A stretch of 64,000 bases of DNA from Sorghum bicolor (GCF_000003195.3 NC_012878.2:5088462-5152461); one strand, 5' to 3'. Shown: positions 36,037-47,632, counted from the stretch's first letter. Notes: generated from the letters alone by a model not told the origin. A program made the numbers and translations.

Positions 36037-38178
36037 GCAACCAAGCGAGAGCAGCAGCGGTAGCCACGAGCGTCAGGTTCTCGATGATGTTTTCACTTGC
36101 AATTGGATCTGTTGCTTCATGCAGGGCCGTGAGTGCTCTCTCTCGCTCTTTGTTTCATTTTTTCTTCTAGGTGCTTTCTTAGGGCCCGTTCGTTTCTCAC
36201 GGAATGGAGACCTGGAATGATTTCAGCCAGAAACATTATGTAAATTTATACTATTTTTGATCGTCTGAAATGAATCCATCGGGAACAAAGGCTAAACGAA
36301 CGAGCCCTTAGTAATCACTCTCATGGTTAGCTGATCTGAGATCTGAGAGGTTATATTATGTGAATCCATTTTAATTAGTCCCTCTATAACCTTTTTTCAT
36401 GTTTGCCTTCTGAAGAATCATCATACGGAGTGAAGAAAGCTAGATGCATGCTACATTATTGCATTGGGCAAAATTATGGGAATAAAAAAATAATGATGCT
36501 ACATTACCTGGCGAATGCTTGGACAGATGTGAGATGTATTGGCCAGTTATGGAAAAAAAATAATGATGCTGTTATGAAGCACTATATACATAACTTGTTC
36601 TCTTATTAAGAACGACCATTTCCAATGACCCATCATGTCATTCGAGGAATACAGATTTTTGTGCTTTGCATGCTGGTGGCCACTAACCGATTGATCGAAG
36701 GTGCTTTTTGGTTCCACACTCTGTGGGAATAGTAATGCTAATGTAATAAGGTAGCGCTGCAATCTGTTACTACAGTTTAAGGAAAAAAAACTGAATTGAT
36801 TTGGTTGCCTCCTGTAATGCTTGGAGCTGTTAGCTAGTCAAAACATAGAGTCCAATACATAAGTATCCCACAATCACCAGCGAGGATGCAGCAGAAGACA
36901 CATGCTGGAGTTTCTGATGGCAGTGGTTGCAGTGTCGCTAGTTAAGACCGCTACAATTCAGGCGCTCCTTAGAGAAGCTCAACGTACGTGGTCAGGAAGC
37001 CGTGCACCACCCCCAACAAGGAGGAAGGATGGAGCAGAGACATTGCTGGCGCAGACAGAGAAGTGGCACATCAGTATAGATGCCAGAGATGCGAGAGAAT
37101 CATGATGATTTGAGCTAGGGTTGTGGTCCAGCACACGTCAAGGGGCCGTGGCGTGTAGTCCAGCGGAGAGGAAGCGGCGAGGGAATCATGATGAGTTGCA
37201 TGTAGGGATGAAAACGGATCGGATACGGACGGATATCCCCGATATCATATTTGTTTTCATATTTCTGGTCGGATTCGGATTCGAATACGGATAATGTCAA
37301 CCATGTCAGATAAGATACAATTGGATATCAACATCATAAATATACAATTTAAGTATTCGGATACAGATATGGTATCGGATATTGAATATTCGGACTAAGA
37401 TACAGCAGATCTAAACCCCTTGAAACGAATTCGGTCTTGAATACGGTCGGAAAATATCCGTACCGTTTTCATCCCTGGTTGCATGAGGTGCGGTCTAGGG
37501 CAGGGGAAGGGGAATGGATGAAGCTGGTTCGTGAGGAAAATCCCATAACTTGCCGTGGTTATGTTTATTATGACCCATCATGACATCAGCCAAAATGTTA
37601 TGAATGTGGCAGGCTGAAATAGAGATCATTGCAGGTTTAGATGGGTCAGCCTGAAAACTACTGCTTTGAGATCTCATGATAAATTTGATCGCCAAAGCTT
37701 TTGTAAGGCCGTTGCAGTTTTTGATTTTCTATAACGATTCAGGTATGGCCAACTATCTTCTCTAGAGGACATGTTTACCTGCTATTCTCATGGTCATGTT
37801 TCATGCAGATGCAGTTCCAATCCATGCATGTCCTTTTTCCTTTTTTTTAATTTCATCCAAATAGGTTTTGGCTTTTGCATTTAATTACTGGCTGTATTAT
37901 TTGCTACTCCCTCGATTCCAAATTAAAAGACATTTTGAATTGTTTAGTTAGACACTAGAGATGTCGTAAAAGTAATGTATCTAGAGAATACAAAATATCT
38001 TATAATTTGGAATGGAGGGATTAGTTATTAAAATTGATAGCAGGTCATTCTAACTGGGCATCTAATTAAGTTGCAAGATGGTGTGGTTGAAATCGATGGT
38101 TGTGGTAGCTCCTGATCACACGCCTGTTTTGAGATCTGAAATGAACTAGCGTACTTAACAGTAGTACTAGTCATATTT

Positions 38179-38212
<34 letters not shown>
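36006..38212 (+). repeat. Tandem array copy 5, with ~1.18 kb internal deletion
   Basis: The sequence jumps at 37634-37636 from the equivalent of copy 1 position 24219 to 25400, sharing GGT at the junction. The deletion removes site A, the promoter-like block, site B and the Mutator-like MITE, so this copy cannot be a working PHAS unit. It ends in a CT tract (38181-38212) followed by unique DNA. Confidence 0.92.
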
Positions 38213-38214
<2 letters not shown>

Positions 38215-38304
38215 ATGTATATGTTTAGCTCTAACACAGGATTTATATACTGGATGTGCTTGTACTTTAGCAACTGAAACCAACTGGAGCACGGTTGTTG
38301 TAGC

Positions 38305-39720
38305 CACTACCAGAAAACTGACTATCCTTGAGGGCCAGCAATTTCCTTGAGGGGTGAAATTAAACCCCCAAGGATATACAATTACCTTGAGGGTTGTATA
38401 AAACCCCCAAGAAAATGCATATTCTTGAGTGCTAAACCAAACCGCCAAGTTAAATCTATATTTCCTTGAGTGCTAGTTGAAACCGCCAAGGTAATTCTAT
38501 GTTTCCTTGAGTGTTATTATAAACCACCAAAGGTAATTCACATTTCCTTGGGTGTAACAAGAAACCGCCAAGGAAGTTCTAGTTTCTTTGGGTGTAAACC
38601 CTCAAGTAAATTATTGTAGCTGCCAAGGAAAAAACAGTTTATAGTCATATTTCTCTTAACCACCGATATAGTGAACTCATTGCATTCTTGTTAGTTAGAC
38701 ATTGCATTTTATAGACACATAAACGCTCCATTGACATGTTTGAAAAATGATATATAATTTTGTTAGTAAATTAATCCATTAAAAGTTATAATTTTGTGTT
38801 GTTATGCATTAGAGAATGCATATACTAGCACTTAGCTTGAGATGCCTGCTTATTTTAAAGCTAAAAAGTAACATAATATCGTATGGAGGCAAAGTTTATA
38901 TCAAAGTTATAGAGCCCGAAGAGATATACAACTTCTTAGTTGATGAAATTTTCATTTGAGATTATTTGAGGTCCATAAAATATGTTTTAAATTATTAGAA
39001 CTTTAAACTTTAAATTTTTTGAATCTTTCAAATGACCTCAGATAGAGATACAACCTAAACCAAAGTTATAGTACTCGATGAGATATAAAACTTTATAATT
39101 CAAACTTTTTTCATTTGAAATCATTTAGGTTCTCAAATATTCATTACAAGATCCACTAAAGTGAAAACAAAAAGAAAGAAACATTCACTTAGTCACAAAA
39201 GACTTCGTGGTGTAGTGGTAAGTTAGTTTCACATGGAATATCAAGTCATGAGTTTGATTCTCAGCTACAACAAATATGAGATTGTTTCTCTTTTTTTTCA
39301 TGCATATCCTTGAGGGTCATCGGCACTCAAGAAAACATCTATCCTTAGGTGTTTTATCTATCCTTGGGTGTTTTTACATTTTCTTGGGTGCCATCGGCAC
39401 TCAAGGAAACCTATATCCTTAGGTGTTTTTACATTTTCTTGAGTGTCATTGGCACTCAAGGAAACCTATATCCTTGGGTGTCGTTACATTTTCTTGACGA
39501 TGTTAAAAATCTGACCACTAATTTATTTTCTTGACGGTTTAACCCTCAAGAAATTGATTTGTGGCGGCCGGCACTCAAGAAAATAGTATTTCCTTGTCTC
39601 TCTATCCTTGGCGGTCATTCCTTGAGTGCTAGCCGCCAATATTGATTTTTTTGGCGGTTTTAGGGGTTTCCTTGAGGGTTTTTGACCCTCAAGGGTATTC
39701 AGTTTAGTTTTGTGGTAGTG
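38305..39720. mobile_element. Non-autonomous CACTA element, 1.4 kb, AGC target duplication
   Basis: Starts CACTACCAGAAAACTGA at 38305 and ends TTTAGTTTTGTGGTAGTG at 39720 (complement CACTACCACAAAACTAAA). AGC occurs at 38302-38304 and 39721-39723. Both subterminal regions are arrays of CCTTGAGGG/CCCTCAAGG and CCTTGAGTGC/CGCCAAGG in opposite orientations. A tRNA-like GGTGTAGTGGTAAG...GAGTTTGATTCTC string lies near 39210-39264. No coding region. Strand not assignable. Confidence 0.92.
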
Positions 39721-39789
39721 AGCAGTAGAGACCCAGGACGGTACTGCAGCAGGTGAAACTCTGTTCGGTACATGTAGCACCCAGTTTAA

Positions 39790-40225
39790 TGTAACGCCCT
39801 GAAATTTGCATTCTTTTGAAGTAGTCTAAATTGATTTAATTATGCAATTGTGTGAGTATATGTATATCAATGTTGGGAATTTTTGATAATTAAAATCAAT
39901 CACAAGGCTAGACACATGCTGTTGCATACATGCTTGTGCATTGGTGGCCTTTCTGTTGTTCTGAAACTAAATCTGAATTCAAAACTGTTTGGAAAATTCA
40001 GTTTATGCCGAAAAAAAAGAGAAAAGCTTCTCTCCCTCCCTCTCTGATTTCGGCCTGGTGGCCTTCTCACCCTCTCGGCGTGCAGTGGCCCAGCCTGCAC
40101 GGCCCAGCGCTGCACCTGCACCCCAGCCAGAGCGCTGGTGCGCCGGACCTCATTCACTCTCTCACCGCCACACTGGCCCCGCACTTCAGCGCACCTCATT
40201 GCCTTATTTTGTTAATAAGGTATTA
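39790..40225 (+). mobile_element. Truncated Ty3/gypsy LTR fragment
   Basis: Begins TGTAACGCCCTGAAATTTGC, a common start of grass gypsy LTRs. It is followed by GC-rich leader-like DNA (TCGGCCTGGTGGCC...). No matching right end or target duplication is visible. Confidence 0.5.
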
Positions 40226-40606
40226 TGAATTTGCAATATGTCCAACAATCAGGCCTTAATTTGTATATGGGTCCCTTAACAAGTTGTGTCCAGTGAGGTG
40301 AATCTGATATTTTCCTTCTAAGCTTCTTGAACATGACTGTTTTTTCATTTTGAAAACATCGCAGCAAGTAATTGTAAATATAATGTGTATACTCATATAT
40401 ATAATAAATATTCGTAAAATACAATTTCATTTTGAAATTATCTATAATGTAAAGGACCAGCTTGCTTGCACTGGGGTAGAAAATAACATGGTTCGCCAAG
40501 AGGTGTGTCAGTGCTCAAGTGAAAATCATGGCCACAGCCCACATTATAACAAATGATAAACCAGCACAATTGGCATGGTGGTTACTCTATATGTATACTA
40601 AATATC

Positions 40607-40665
40607 ACTCCCTCTATTCCAAATTATAAGTGGTTTTAGCTTTTTAGATAAATAATAAAAGTTAT
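40607..40665. mobile_element. Stowaway-like MITE end (fragment)
   Basis: CTCCCTCTATTCCAAATTATAAGTGG has the usual Stowaway start; no opposite end was found nearby. Confidence 0.45.
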
Positions 40666-40799
40666 TTGCCTGCTGCTGTAAGTTGGATTTCTGCACTATT
40701 TCGTGGGTTTACCATTTACCACACATCAACGTGTCATATGTCCTTGTACAAGTCTTGAAGCAGCATTCAACGTACGTGAAGAGCACCTTTCTAGCATTT

Positions 40800-40888
40800 C
40801 CTCTTGACAAATCACTATAAAAGGATCAGATCATCACGTATATATGTAGTATGTTTTTACCATCATAGCCAGCAGTTCGACAACATTA

Positions 40889-40940
<52 letters not shown>

Positions 40941-41560
40941 CTATTAGTCCATAGCTAGCTATAGAATAAGTGACCCAGCCTCCTCATTCTGCCGCCGATA
41001 GGCATGCATGCTTTGATTCATGCATGCGCAGACGTACGGCTACCTTGCTGTACGGCCGCCATGGCGATCGTGCGAGCGGAACCTCACCTCCTATGTGGTG
41101 GGATACGTACTGCACCTCCCTGCTGGCTGCTGCTGCACATCATTGGAGAAACCGAGGAGTCTGAGTCTGACCATCATTGGCTCCGGGCCAGGTGAGGCGT
41201 GCGCCATCGATCCAGCCGGCCTACTCCACGTGTACGCCCATGCATATATATGATGCGCACGGAGGATGCAGTCGCCGGACTCGACGTTCGCATCCAGTAC
41301 CGCCTCTGATCCCCGTCGTACGTACGTAGAGCCCCCGCGACGAACAACACGGGTTCCGTTGTTGGCCTGAGTTGCTTGCCTCGCGCGGATGTCGACTCCG
41401 GCGGCGACGCGGCCGGCACACACACCCCTGTGGCTTCGTCCCTCGCGCGCATGGCGACCCAGCTGTGCGGCTTATTACCCCGCGACAACGACGCTTTCCT
41501 CCCTCACGATGGGTTTGCTTGTACAAATACGTACAGATGAACTTTGTGATGTATTACCGA
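40800..41560 (+). other. Genic-looking GC-rich region with a TATA box; gene not identified
   Basis: CACTATAAAAGGATC at about 40811-40826 is a strong TATA context. It is followed by a (TA)n tract (40891-40937) and then about 600 bp of GC-rich sequence (41000-41530) with overlapping open frames on both strands. No frame gives a recognisable product; TIIGSGPG near 41170 is reminiscent of a nucleotide-binding loop but is isolated. It may be a pseudogene or promoter-proximal fragment. Confidence 0.3.
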
Positions 41561-41689
41561 TGAATGACGACATGTTAGTATTTGGTTTTCTTATTTTTCC
41601 TGTTGTTTACTGTCGGAAAGAACCAAATTGTGTATCTACAAATTTCACGTGTATCAATGTTTAGGAAATTGAGATGGTAAGTTGCCGTA

Positions 41690-42070
41690 ATTCCCCTTCT
41701 AATTATAGTGCACATTCTCGTAATCTCGTAAATTTTTCATGGTGGAGATTCGCGTAAATCTCATAAAATTTTCTTATTTCTCGTAACTATACTTCCTACT
41801 GCAGATTGTCGTAAATACTACTTAATGCATATTCTCGTAGGCCAGTAAATATTTTTTTACTGTAGTTTCTCGTAAATATTTCTTAGTGCATACTCTCATA
41901 AATATTATTAGTGAAAATTCTTGTAAATAGTTCTTAATGCAGATTGACGTAAATATTTGTTAATGCAAAATCTCATAAATATTTCTTTAGTGCAAATTCT
42001 TGTAAATCTGTAGTGTAGATTCTTGAAAATATTACTTGGCGTGATTCTTGTAAATATTTCTTGCTCACTG
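41690..42070. repeat. Minisatellite, period about 30-35 bp
   Basis: At least ten degenerate units of the type TTCTCGTAAATATTTCTTAG-TGCA follow each other. The strings CTCGTAA, CTTGTAAAT and TTAATGCA recur in register. It is AT-rich and non-coding. Confidence 0.8.
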
Positions 42071-42513
42071 ATGGAATGTAGTAATTGAACCGACGCACAC
42101 CAGGTGCATGCATGCACTGTGCTGGACGGAAATCACGGAAGCAAGCGTGACCAGGCCAATTCTTTCCTACTTTACACGCGGCTAATTTAGGTGCGCCAGT
42201 AAATGTCGCATGCGGCCCTAAGCTTGAGGACACGCCCCAACGGATCAGAGGTGCCCAGGTGGGTTCGCTGTTTAGACCAGGCTACAAAATAAGTTATTTT
42301 TGTACTCTCTCCATACCTCAATTTGTTGACGTTCTGAGGGGAAGGTGCGTTTGCGTTTTAGTTGACGTCCTGGCTGGCTGCCGACGAGTGAAGAATGACC
42401 CGATTGCCCCCTTGAGTACTCGATGGACTTGCATGTACATCGCTTCGTTTCCTGGCCGCATTAAACGCACGGCGCCTCGTCCGCTCCTGCATGCATGCGT
42501 ACTCGCAGTAATG

Positions 42514-42689
42514 CTCTCGCACGGCGCCTCCGTCCGCTCTCGCATTGGCCGCATTAAACGCACGATGTTTACCATGCAAAATCAAATTACGTGGACAGTT
42601 ACTGCGCTCGCACGGCGCCTCCGTCCGCTCTCGCATTGGCCGCATTAAACGCACGATGTTTACCATGCAAAATCAAATTACGTGGACAG
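42514..42689. repeat. Two copies of an ~85 bp segment, 91 bp period
   Basis: CGCACGGCGCCTCCGTCCGC through ATTACGTGGACAG occurs at 42518-42598 and 42609-42689 with almost no change. A shorter relative starts near 42467. Confidence 0.9.
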
Positions 42690-42699
42690 GGAAAAAAAG

Positions 42700-42765
42700 C
42701 ATCGCTGAAGGGCTTCGAACCCTGCCCGCCTAGGTGAAAGCACACCGACCTGGCCATCCTAGCAT
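42700..42765 (-). other. tRNA-like (Pol III box) sequence, probably pseudo-tRNA or SINE fragment
   Basis: On the minus strand TGGCCAGGTCGG resembles an A box, and GGTTCGAAGCCC about 30 bp later resembles a B box. A clean acceptor stem is not evident, so I do not call a tRNA gene. Confidence 0.4.
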
Positions 42766-42923
42766 TGCCTCGATTGTTGTATATAGAATACCCGCAGCCC
42801 TATTTAATAGGGGTAAACATGGAAGAATAGCCCCTAATTAATGACTCCTTGGTAAGCACAATCATGTCTTAAACGTCAACTAATTCAGGTATGGAGGGAG
42901 TAGCTAGCTACAAACTATACTCT

Positions 42924-43357
<434 letters not shown>

Positions 43358-43426
43358 CTCCAAATGGACAAAAGAATGCATAATATAAAGAGAGTTTGTT
43401 GCAAAGACGAAACCAGCAGTGTGATG

Positions 43427-43448
43427 TGAAAATATGAGGCATCAGGAA
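43427..43448 (+). promoter_or_regulatory. Isolated miR2118-type site
   Basis: ATATGAGGCATCAGGAA keeps 12 bases complementary to the miRNA 5' half (17 of 22 overall), but the unit's promoter block and leader are not seen around it. Possibly a remnant. Confidence 0.35.
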
Positions 43449-43449
43449 T

Positions 43450-44640
43450 GTCCTTTATAGACCTTGGACAACCTATAGTTGGACGAGTACCACTAGTAAA
43501 ATGAGGATCTAGACTTAATAGGAATGTGCTCCTAGACTCCTAGTGTGGTGTGAAGCGTGTTGTACCTTGAAAGGGAGTATGACGAACAAATTAACTTCCT
43601 TTCTAGTTTATTTTTTGCGAGAACTGCCTTAGCTTCTTGTACTACCAACGATTAATCATTGTCTTCTGGTTCACGTGCATAAAACTCAAAATAACATTCA
43701 TTTTACAAAATAAAAACAGGATCATCACATGCATGTTGCTCATGCCAAACACTAAACCGGCCACCTCCGCTCCATTCTGTAAAGATTAACAAATTAGCAT
43801 TCAAAACATGTCGCCATAGAGTGTCCTTATATTCTAATTTTTGGATACATGCATGTACCAATTTATCCCACTCATTGTGGCCTAGAAGATAGTAAATTAT
43901 CTGTCGGTTCCAAAACCCTCTTCGCCACCAGTTTCGGATTGTGTAGGAATTTGCCAGACATTCCATTGAATGCTGTTTCACGGTCTTAGCACAAAATTAC
44001 TATCATGTTTGTCTTCCAGTGCCAAGAATTATCGCGGGCGGGATAAGTTAGATGGTACATTATTATTGGTGGAATGGACAGATGGTGCGGCCACTAGGCA
44101 AATATAGACGCTGTTATGTTCATGCACTTAGTTTGCCTACCCATTGAACCACTAACTTGTTCTTGAACAGTGAAGCACCCATCCTGTAATGAAGATATGA
44201 TATGCAAGAAGCTACAAAAACCATGCCATTTGGGAAGTGAAATGTGTATTTATATGATACCGTGCGTGCATTTGCTATGGATCGGAAGGTATCTGTGACA
44301 CCACAAGGATGTGATCCAATCGAGCTGGTGGCAGAGTTCTGCTACATATACCGTCTTATATATATGGTTCTCTAGTTCTTTGCTAGGATCGACAAGTGTC
44401 AGTCTGTAGCTTGTGTTCAGAAAGGGTTAGCAGCATGCTCGTGCTTTGCACGCAGGGTGGACACAGAACTGCGAATGCAAGATGTGCGTAGGAGGACAAA
44501 ATTAATAACATATTCATATTTAATCAAACTTGGCTCTAAAGTCTAAACCATACATATATAGGAACAAATGGCACCTCTACAATTTCGAGGCATGTGTATT
44601 GTCACTGAATTGAATGTGCATGAATGTGGTATTTAATTTT
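43450..44640. other. No gene recognised
   Basis: A 92-codon minus-strand frame (43703-43981) has ordinary amino-acid composition, but I recognise no motif and no splice context. The rest is AT-rich without assignable features. Confidence 0.4.
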
Positions 44641-44689
44641 TGTACCACATTATCATATGAGCGTAATGCATCATAGCGAGCATGCAAAT

Positions 44690-45070
44690 ATATATAAGTG
44701 CTGAAGCAATGCACCAGTGTAGTATAACCAACTGCCCACATTGTTTAAGTCTTGAAGCATTGTCTGATCTCTCACTTGTGTCAACCTCCTCTGATCTTAT
44801 ATGCAAGCCTCTATCCTTCCGTTGGTGACCAAAGAGAGATAGAAACTGAAAAGAAACTAATGGTATTAAAAATGGAAGTGTGTGACATGGGATTAGGAGG
44901 CATCTTGAATAACATGGCAAGTTCGTGGAAACATTTCTGGAAGAAAATCGCGAGGATTGCGGATGTGGCGTATCGATCGGCAACCTATATATGCGGTTAG
45001 GCCCCAGGCTGGCTAGCGAACGTGCCTGCAAGAGACATATCAGCCCTGTAGGCGTCAGGGGCCAATTCTC
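44690..45070 (+). ncRNA. PHAS-like unit P5 (divergent)
   Basis: Promoter-like AACTGCCCACATTGTTTAAG lies at 44729-44748, then a transcript-start-like GTCTTGAAGCATTG. The leader is reduced to AGAAACTAATGG, and the target-like site is at 44888-44909. Upstream TGAATGTGG...GCATCATAGCG resembles the spacer of other units. The body past 44940 is poorly conserved. Confidence 0.52.
44888..44909 (+). promoter_or_regulatory. miR2118-type target site, unit P5
   Basis: GGGATTAGGAGGCATCTTGA core, 17 of 22 positions by hand. Confidence 0.6.
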
Positions 45071-45232
45071 CATGTCACCAACAACCGGCTAGGGCACCTC
45101 GGCCCCACCTCAGTGTCACTGCTAGGGGTGGCGCATAGTGCGCCAAGAACCGAGGTGCTAAAGTGCCTTTTGGTGGCTGTGATGATGAGATTCGTGTTGG
45201 TATTTCTCCATTGTGGATTGACAACTTCTTTA

Positions 45233-45372
45233 GGCCTTGTTTGGATGTAGTCGCATTCGCATCAATTCACATGTGTTGGGGTGGATTGAAGTGGAACTTG
45301 AACTAAATTCCACCCCAATTCACTCCAACACATGTAGATTGAGGTGAATCCGACAATATGTAAACAAGGCCT
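45233..45372. mobile_element. Tourist-like MITE, 140 bp, TTA target duplication
   Basis: GGCCTTGTTTGGATGTAG ... CATATGTAAACAAGGCC forms an imperfect full-length palindrome (arms meet near CAACACATGT). TTA lies on both flanks. Confidence 0.85.
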
Positions 45373-46599
45373 TAACAAATTTGTCGGCAAGAAGATAGCA
45401 TGACTCTTCAGTCTGCACTCAAACCGTCCTGCGTCTTCAAGAATAGTAGACATGCTCTTTGACCATGATGACTCAGCGATGGCCCAGATGGATAGAAAGA
45501 AGTATAAAATTTTGGGTTTTTCTTTTGGCCACTCCCAAAATTATGAAAATTCACAAAACTCACTTAGCTTTAATAAATTCCTGTAGGGGCCTTTTGGCCC
45601 TTCCAGTTGCTTCAAAAAAAAAAAAAAATTCAGCCTTGGTTACAGCTCGCCGTCTCATAGTCTTGGGTGGTGGTGGTGGCACGCTCGAGTCGTGAGGGGG
45701 TTGCGAGGGGCTGGTTATGTAACCTGGTTCCTCGTTGTTTTGAATCAACCTGCTGACCATGGAAATCATGGTCAGGAAATTGTCACACAGCAGCCTTCCA
45801 TTGAGCAAGGTCTGCCAAAGGACGTCCAGATTCTCCTAGTGCTCACGCCACTACCATCAGCGTCCATGCGCCCTGCCCGATGGAGCACAGCAGGTACCAT
45901 GAGTAATAAATCAAAAACATAGGTGGACCAGACACGCATTGCGCGAACAAAGAAGCAGATACTCATGCATGAGTTATTTTTATTTTCTACTTTTGCTCAC
46001 GTTTGTTCAAAAACACAAGCCATTTTTGCTCACGCGGCTACCCATCTTAACTAGTTTCTAAGATTTTTAAATTTGAAGTTTTGAATTTTTAAAACTACCT
46101 CGGGTAACGTTATACTAAACTTGTAGTGCTAGATGAGATGTAAATTTTGTAGTTGAAACTTTTTCATTCGAAGAAATTGTTTAAGCCAAAATATTCATTA
46201 CAAAATTCATAGAAGATAACTGAAACGGATAGCATCCTGCGGTCCTGCCGCTCACACGAAGCAAGGGGTCCTGAGTTCAAATTCGAAAAACCGTATGAGT
46301 GTGTATGATATGTGAAAAATCACGTGACATGTGACTTGCAACGCAAAACTAGCAGCCCTTGCTGTCGCCTTGGTGCCATAAGTCATAAGTTGCTCCCTAT
46401 AGGATTGTAATGCACCACCTTGTGCCTCATAGATTATATGTACGCTCATTTGTCAGATTTTATAATCCAATAGGTGACATCTGAACTTTTACACAATTCT
46501 ATAAATAATACATACAAGTAATTCAGGTCTCTATAAATTTATGGCATAAGGGCGCGTGCTCAATGAATTCAAGTGTATGGATGCGATATTCAACTTTGC

Positions 46600-46920
46600 A
46601 GTACATGACACACTATCTTTTAATTAAGGCGTGAAGCATTACTCCTCTGTCTTATTGGTAGTCTTCTTAGCCTGCATGTAATCTTGTAATCCTAGAAGTC
46701 TCTACCATACCTTTATGCATGTGTGAACATCTGGTTAGTAGTTCACAACCAATGAAACAATGTAAGCCATTGGTGCAGAGTGAGGTAGAGCTAAAGGGAA
46801 TGGTTGGGAAACTAATATTTGGAGACATGCAGGCGGGACACAGGCACACTGACACACAGGGTTATAGGATTAGCAGGTATCTGGAACAACATCACAATCT
46901 GAGGTTGTTAGAAAAATGAG
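46600..46920 (+). ncRNA. PHAS-like unit P6
   Basis: Promoter-like TTTTAATTAAGGCGTGAAGC lies at 46617-46636, then TCTTATTGGTAGTCT. The leader GAATGGTTGGGAAACTAATA is at 46799-46818, and the target-like site follows at 46865-46886 after GGGACACAGGCACACTGACA. It is cut short after ~35 bp by another copy of block R, so its phasiRNA-yielding part is missing or replaced. Confidence 0.55.
46865..46886 (+). promoter_or_regulatory. miR2118-type target site, unit P6
   Basis: AGGATTAGCAGGTATCTGGA core, 17 of 22 by hand, with two changes in the central block. Confidence 0.5.
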
Positions 46921-47280
46921 ATTTCAAAATATCAAAACTCAAAACGAATATTTGTGTCTCTAAACAATCTTGAATAAAAAATTGACAGGTACAAAATTGT
47001 AGATCACATCGAGCTCTACATTTTAGTATAAAATTAGTCCCCATAAAAAAATTATATGTAGAAGTTATGAATTTTTTTTTGTGTTAACAATCTACCGAAA
47101 GGTTCCCACTGTAAATGGATTTCTGCAGTGGCTTTTTAGGAGGCTGACATCTAACAAGCATTTTCAGAAACAGATTGTGGCCATTTAGCCCCTTGACCAT
47201 TTCCAGGTATCGTAGATCATTTTAACCGTCTCGAAAAATAAAATTTAGTATAGTCTAGAATTGTTTGTGTAGTATGACCT
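46905..47280 (+). repeat. Upstream repeat block R, copy 4
   Basis: Aligns with 20960-21335 (AGATCACATCGAGCTCTACA, TTTGTGTTAACAATCTAC, GGAGGCTGACATCT). It precedes unit P7. Confidence 0.7.
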
Positions 47281-47439
47281 GGCGGATGACATGGGGCAGA
47301 ACAGGCTGCCAAAAGAAAATATCTCCGCTCAAAGATCAGTCTCCCATGTTTTAATTCTACAGTACACAAAGTGACCTTAATGCATCTGTGGGTTAATGTA
47401 GGGGAAATACAAGCTACTGCACAAGTAGTGCACCCGACC

Positions 47440-47632
47440 TATAAGGCTTCACGAACCTCCCATTATTTAAGGCTGAGAATGACTTGTGTGTCTTAGAGTC
47501 CTCTTTCAGCAGCCTCTTATAACATGGCAATCAAGTCTCTACTTTAATTTTTTAACAGCTAGTTAGCATCTCCAAACCAGTTAAAACTCAGTCAGTAGTC
47601 GGCGGAGAGAGAGAGGAGCCGGGGGGCGGGGG
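47440..47632 (+). ncRNA. PHAS-like unit P7, 5' part (promoter side), split by the gypsy element
   Basis: Promoter-like AACCTCCCATTATTTAAGGC lies at 47455-47474, then GACTTGTGTGTCTTAGAGTC. A G-rich stretch like that of P2 ends at 47632, exactly where the gypsy LTR begins. The leader and target site of this unit reappear at 58832 onward. Confidence 0.65.

Larger units (their letters stand above)
22563..38212 (+). repeat. Recent tandem array: four 3.35 kb copies plus one 2.2 kb deleted copy, joined at CT microsatellites
   Basis: Copies begin at CT tracts at 22563, 25944, 29297, 32657 and 36006, and the array closes with a CT tract at 38181-38212. Unit lengths are 3381, 3353, 3360, 3349 and 2175 bp. 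The copies are almost identical (about one difference per kilobase by eye) except for CT tract length. Only the first CT tract has unique sequence before it, and only the last has unique sequence after it. This is the pattern expected from unequal crossing-over between two CT tracts flanking one original unit. Each full unit holds one PHAS-like unit, a second target-like site and four MITEs. Confidence 0.95.
42305..42900. mobile_element. Stowaway-like (Tc1/mariner-type) element, 596 bp
   Basis: Left end CTCTCTCCATACCTCAATTT; right end complement CTCCCTCCATACCTGAATTA. Both continue into GTTGACGTT, and TA flanks both sides (42303-42304 and 42901-42902). It contains two copies of an ~85 bp GC-rich segment and a tRNA-like segment. 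Confidence 0.8.

Noticed and set aside
22986..37105. Short frames of 61-75 codons repeated five times (68, 71 and 67 codons and others)
   Set aside because: They are identical because the DNA was duplicated recently. They have no motifs, overlap MITEs or each other on opposite strands, and are absent from the diverged units.
39205..39270. tRNA gene
   Set aside because: A- and B-box-like words occur, but the stems do not form and the stretch lies inside a CACTA element; the same judgement applies to 5510-5537 and 42700-42765.
38305..39720. CRISPR-like array of regularly spaced CCTTGAG words
   Set aside because: The words are inverted and unevenly spaced within transposon subterminal repeats of a plant genome.
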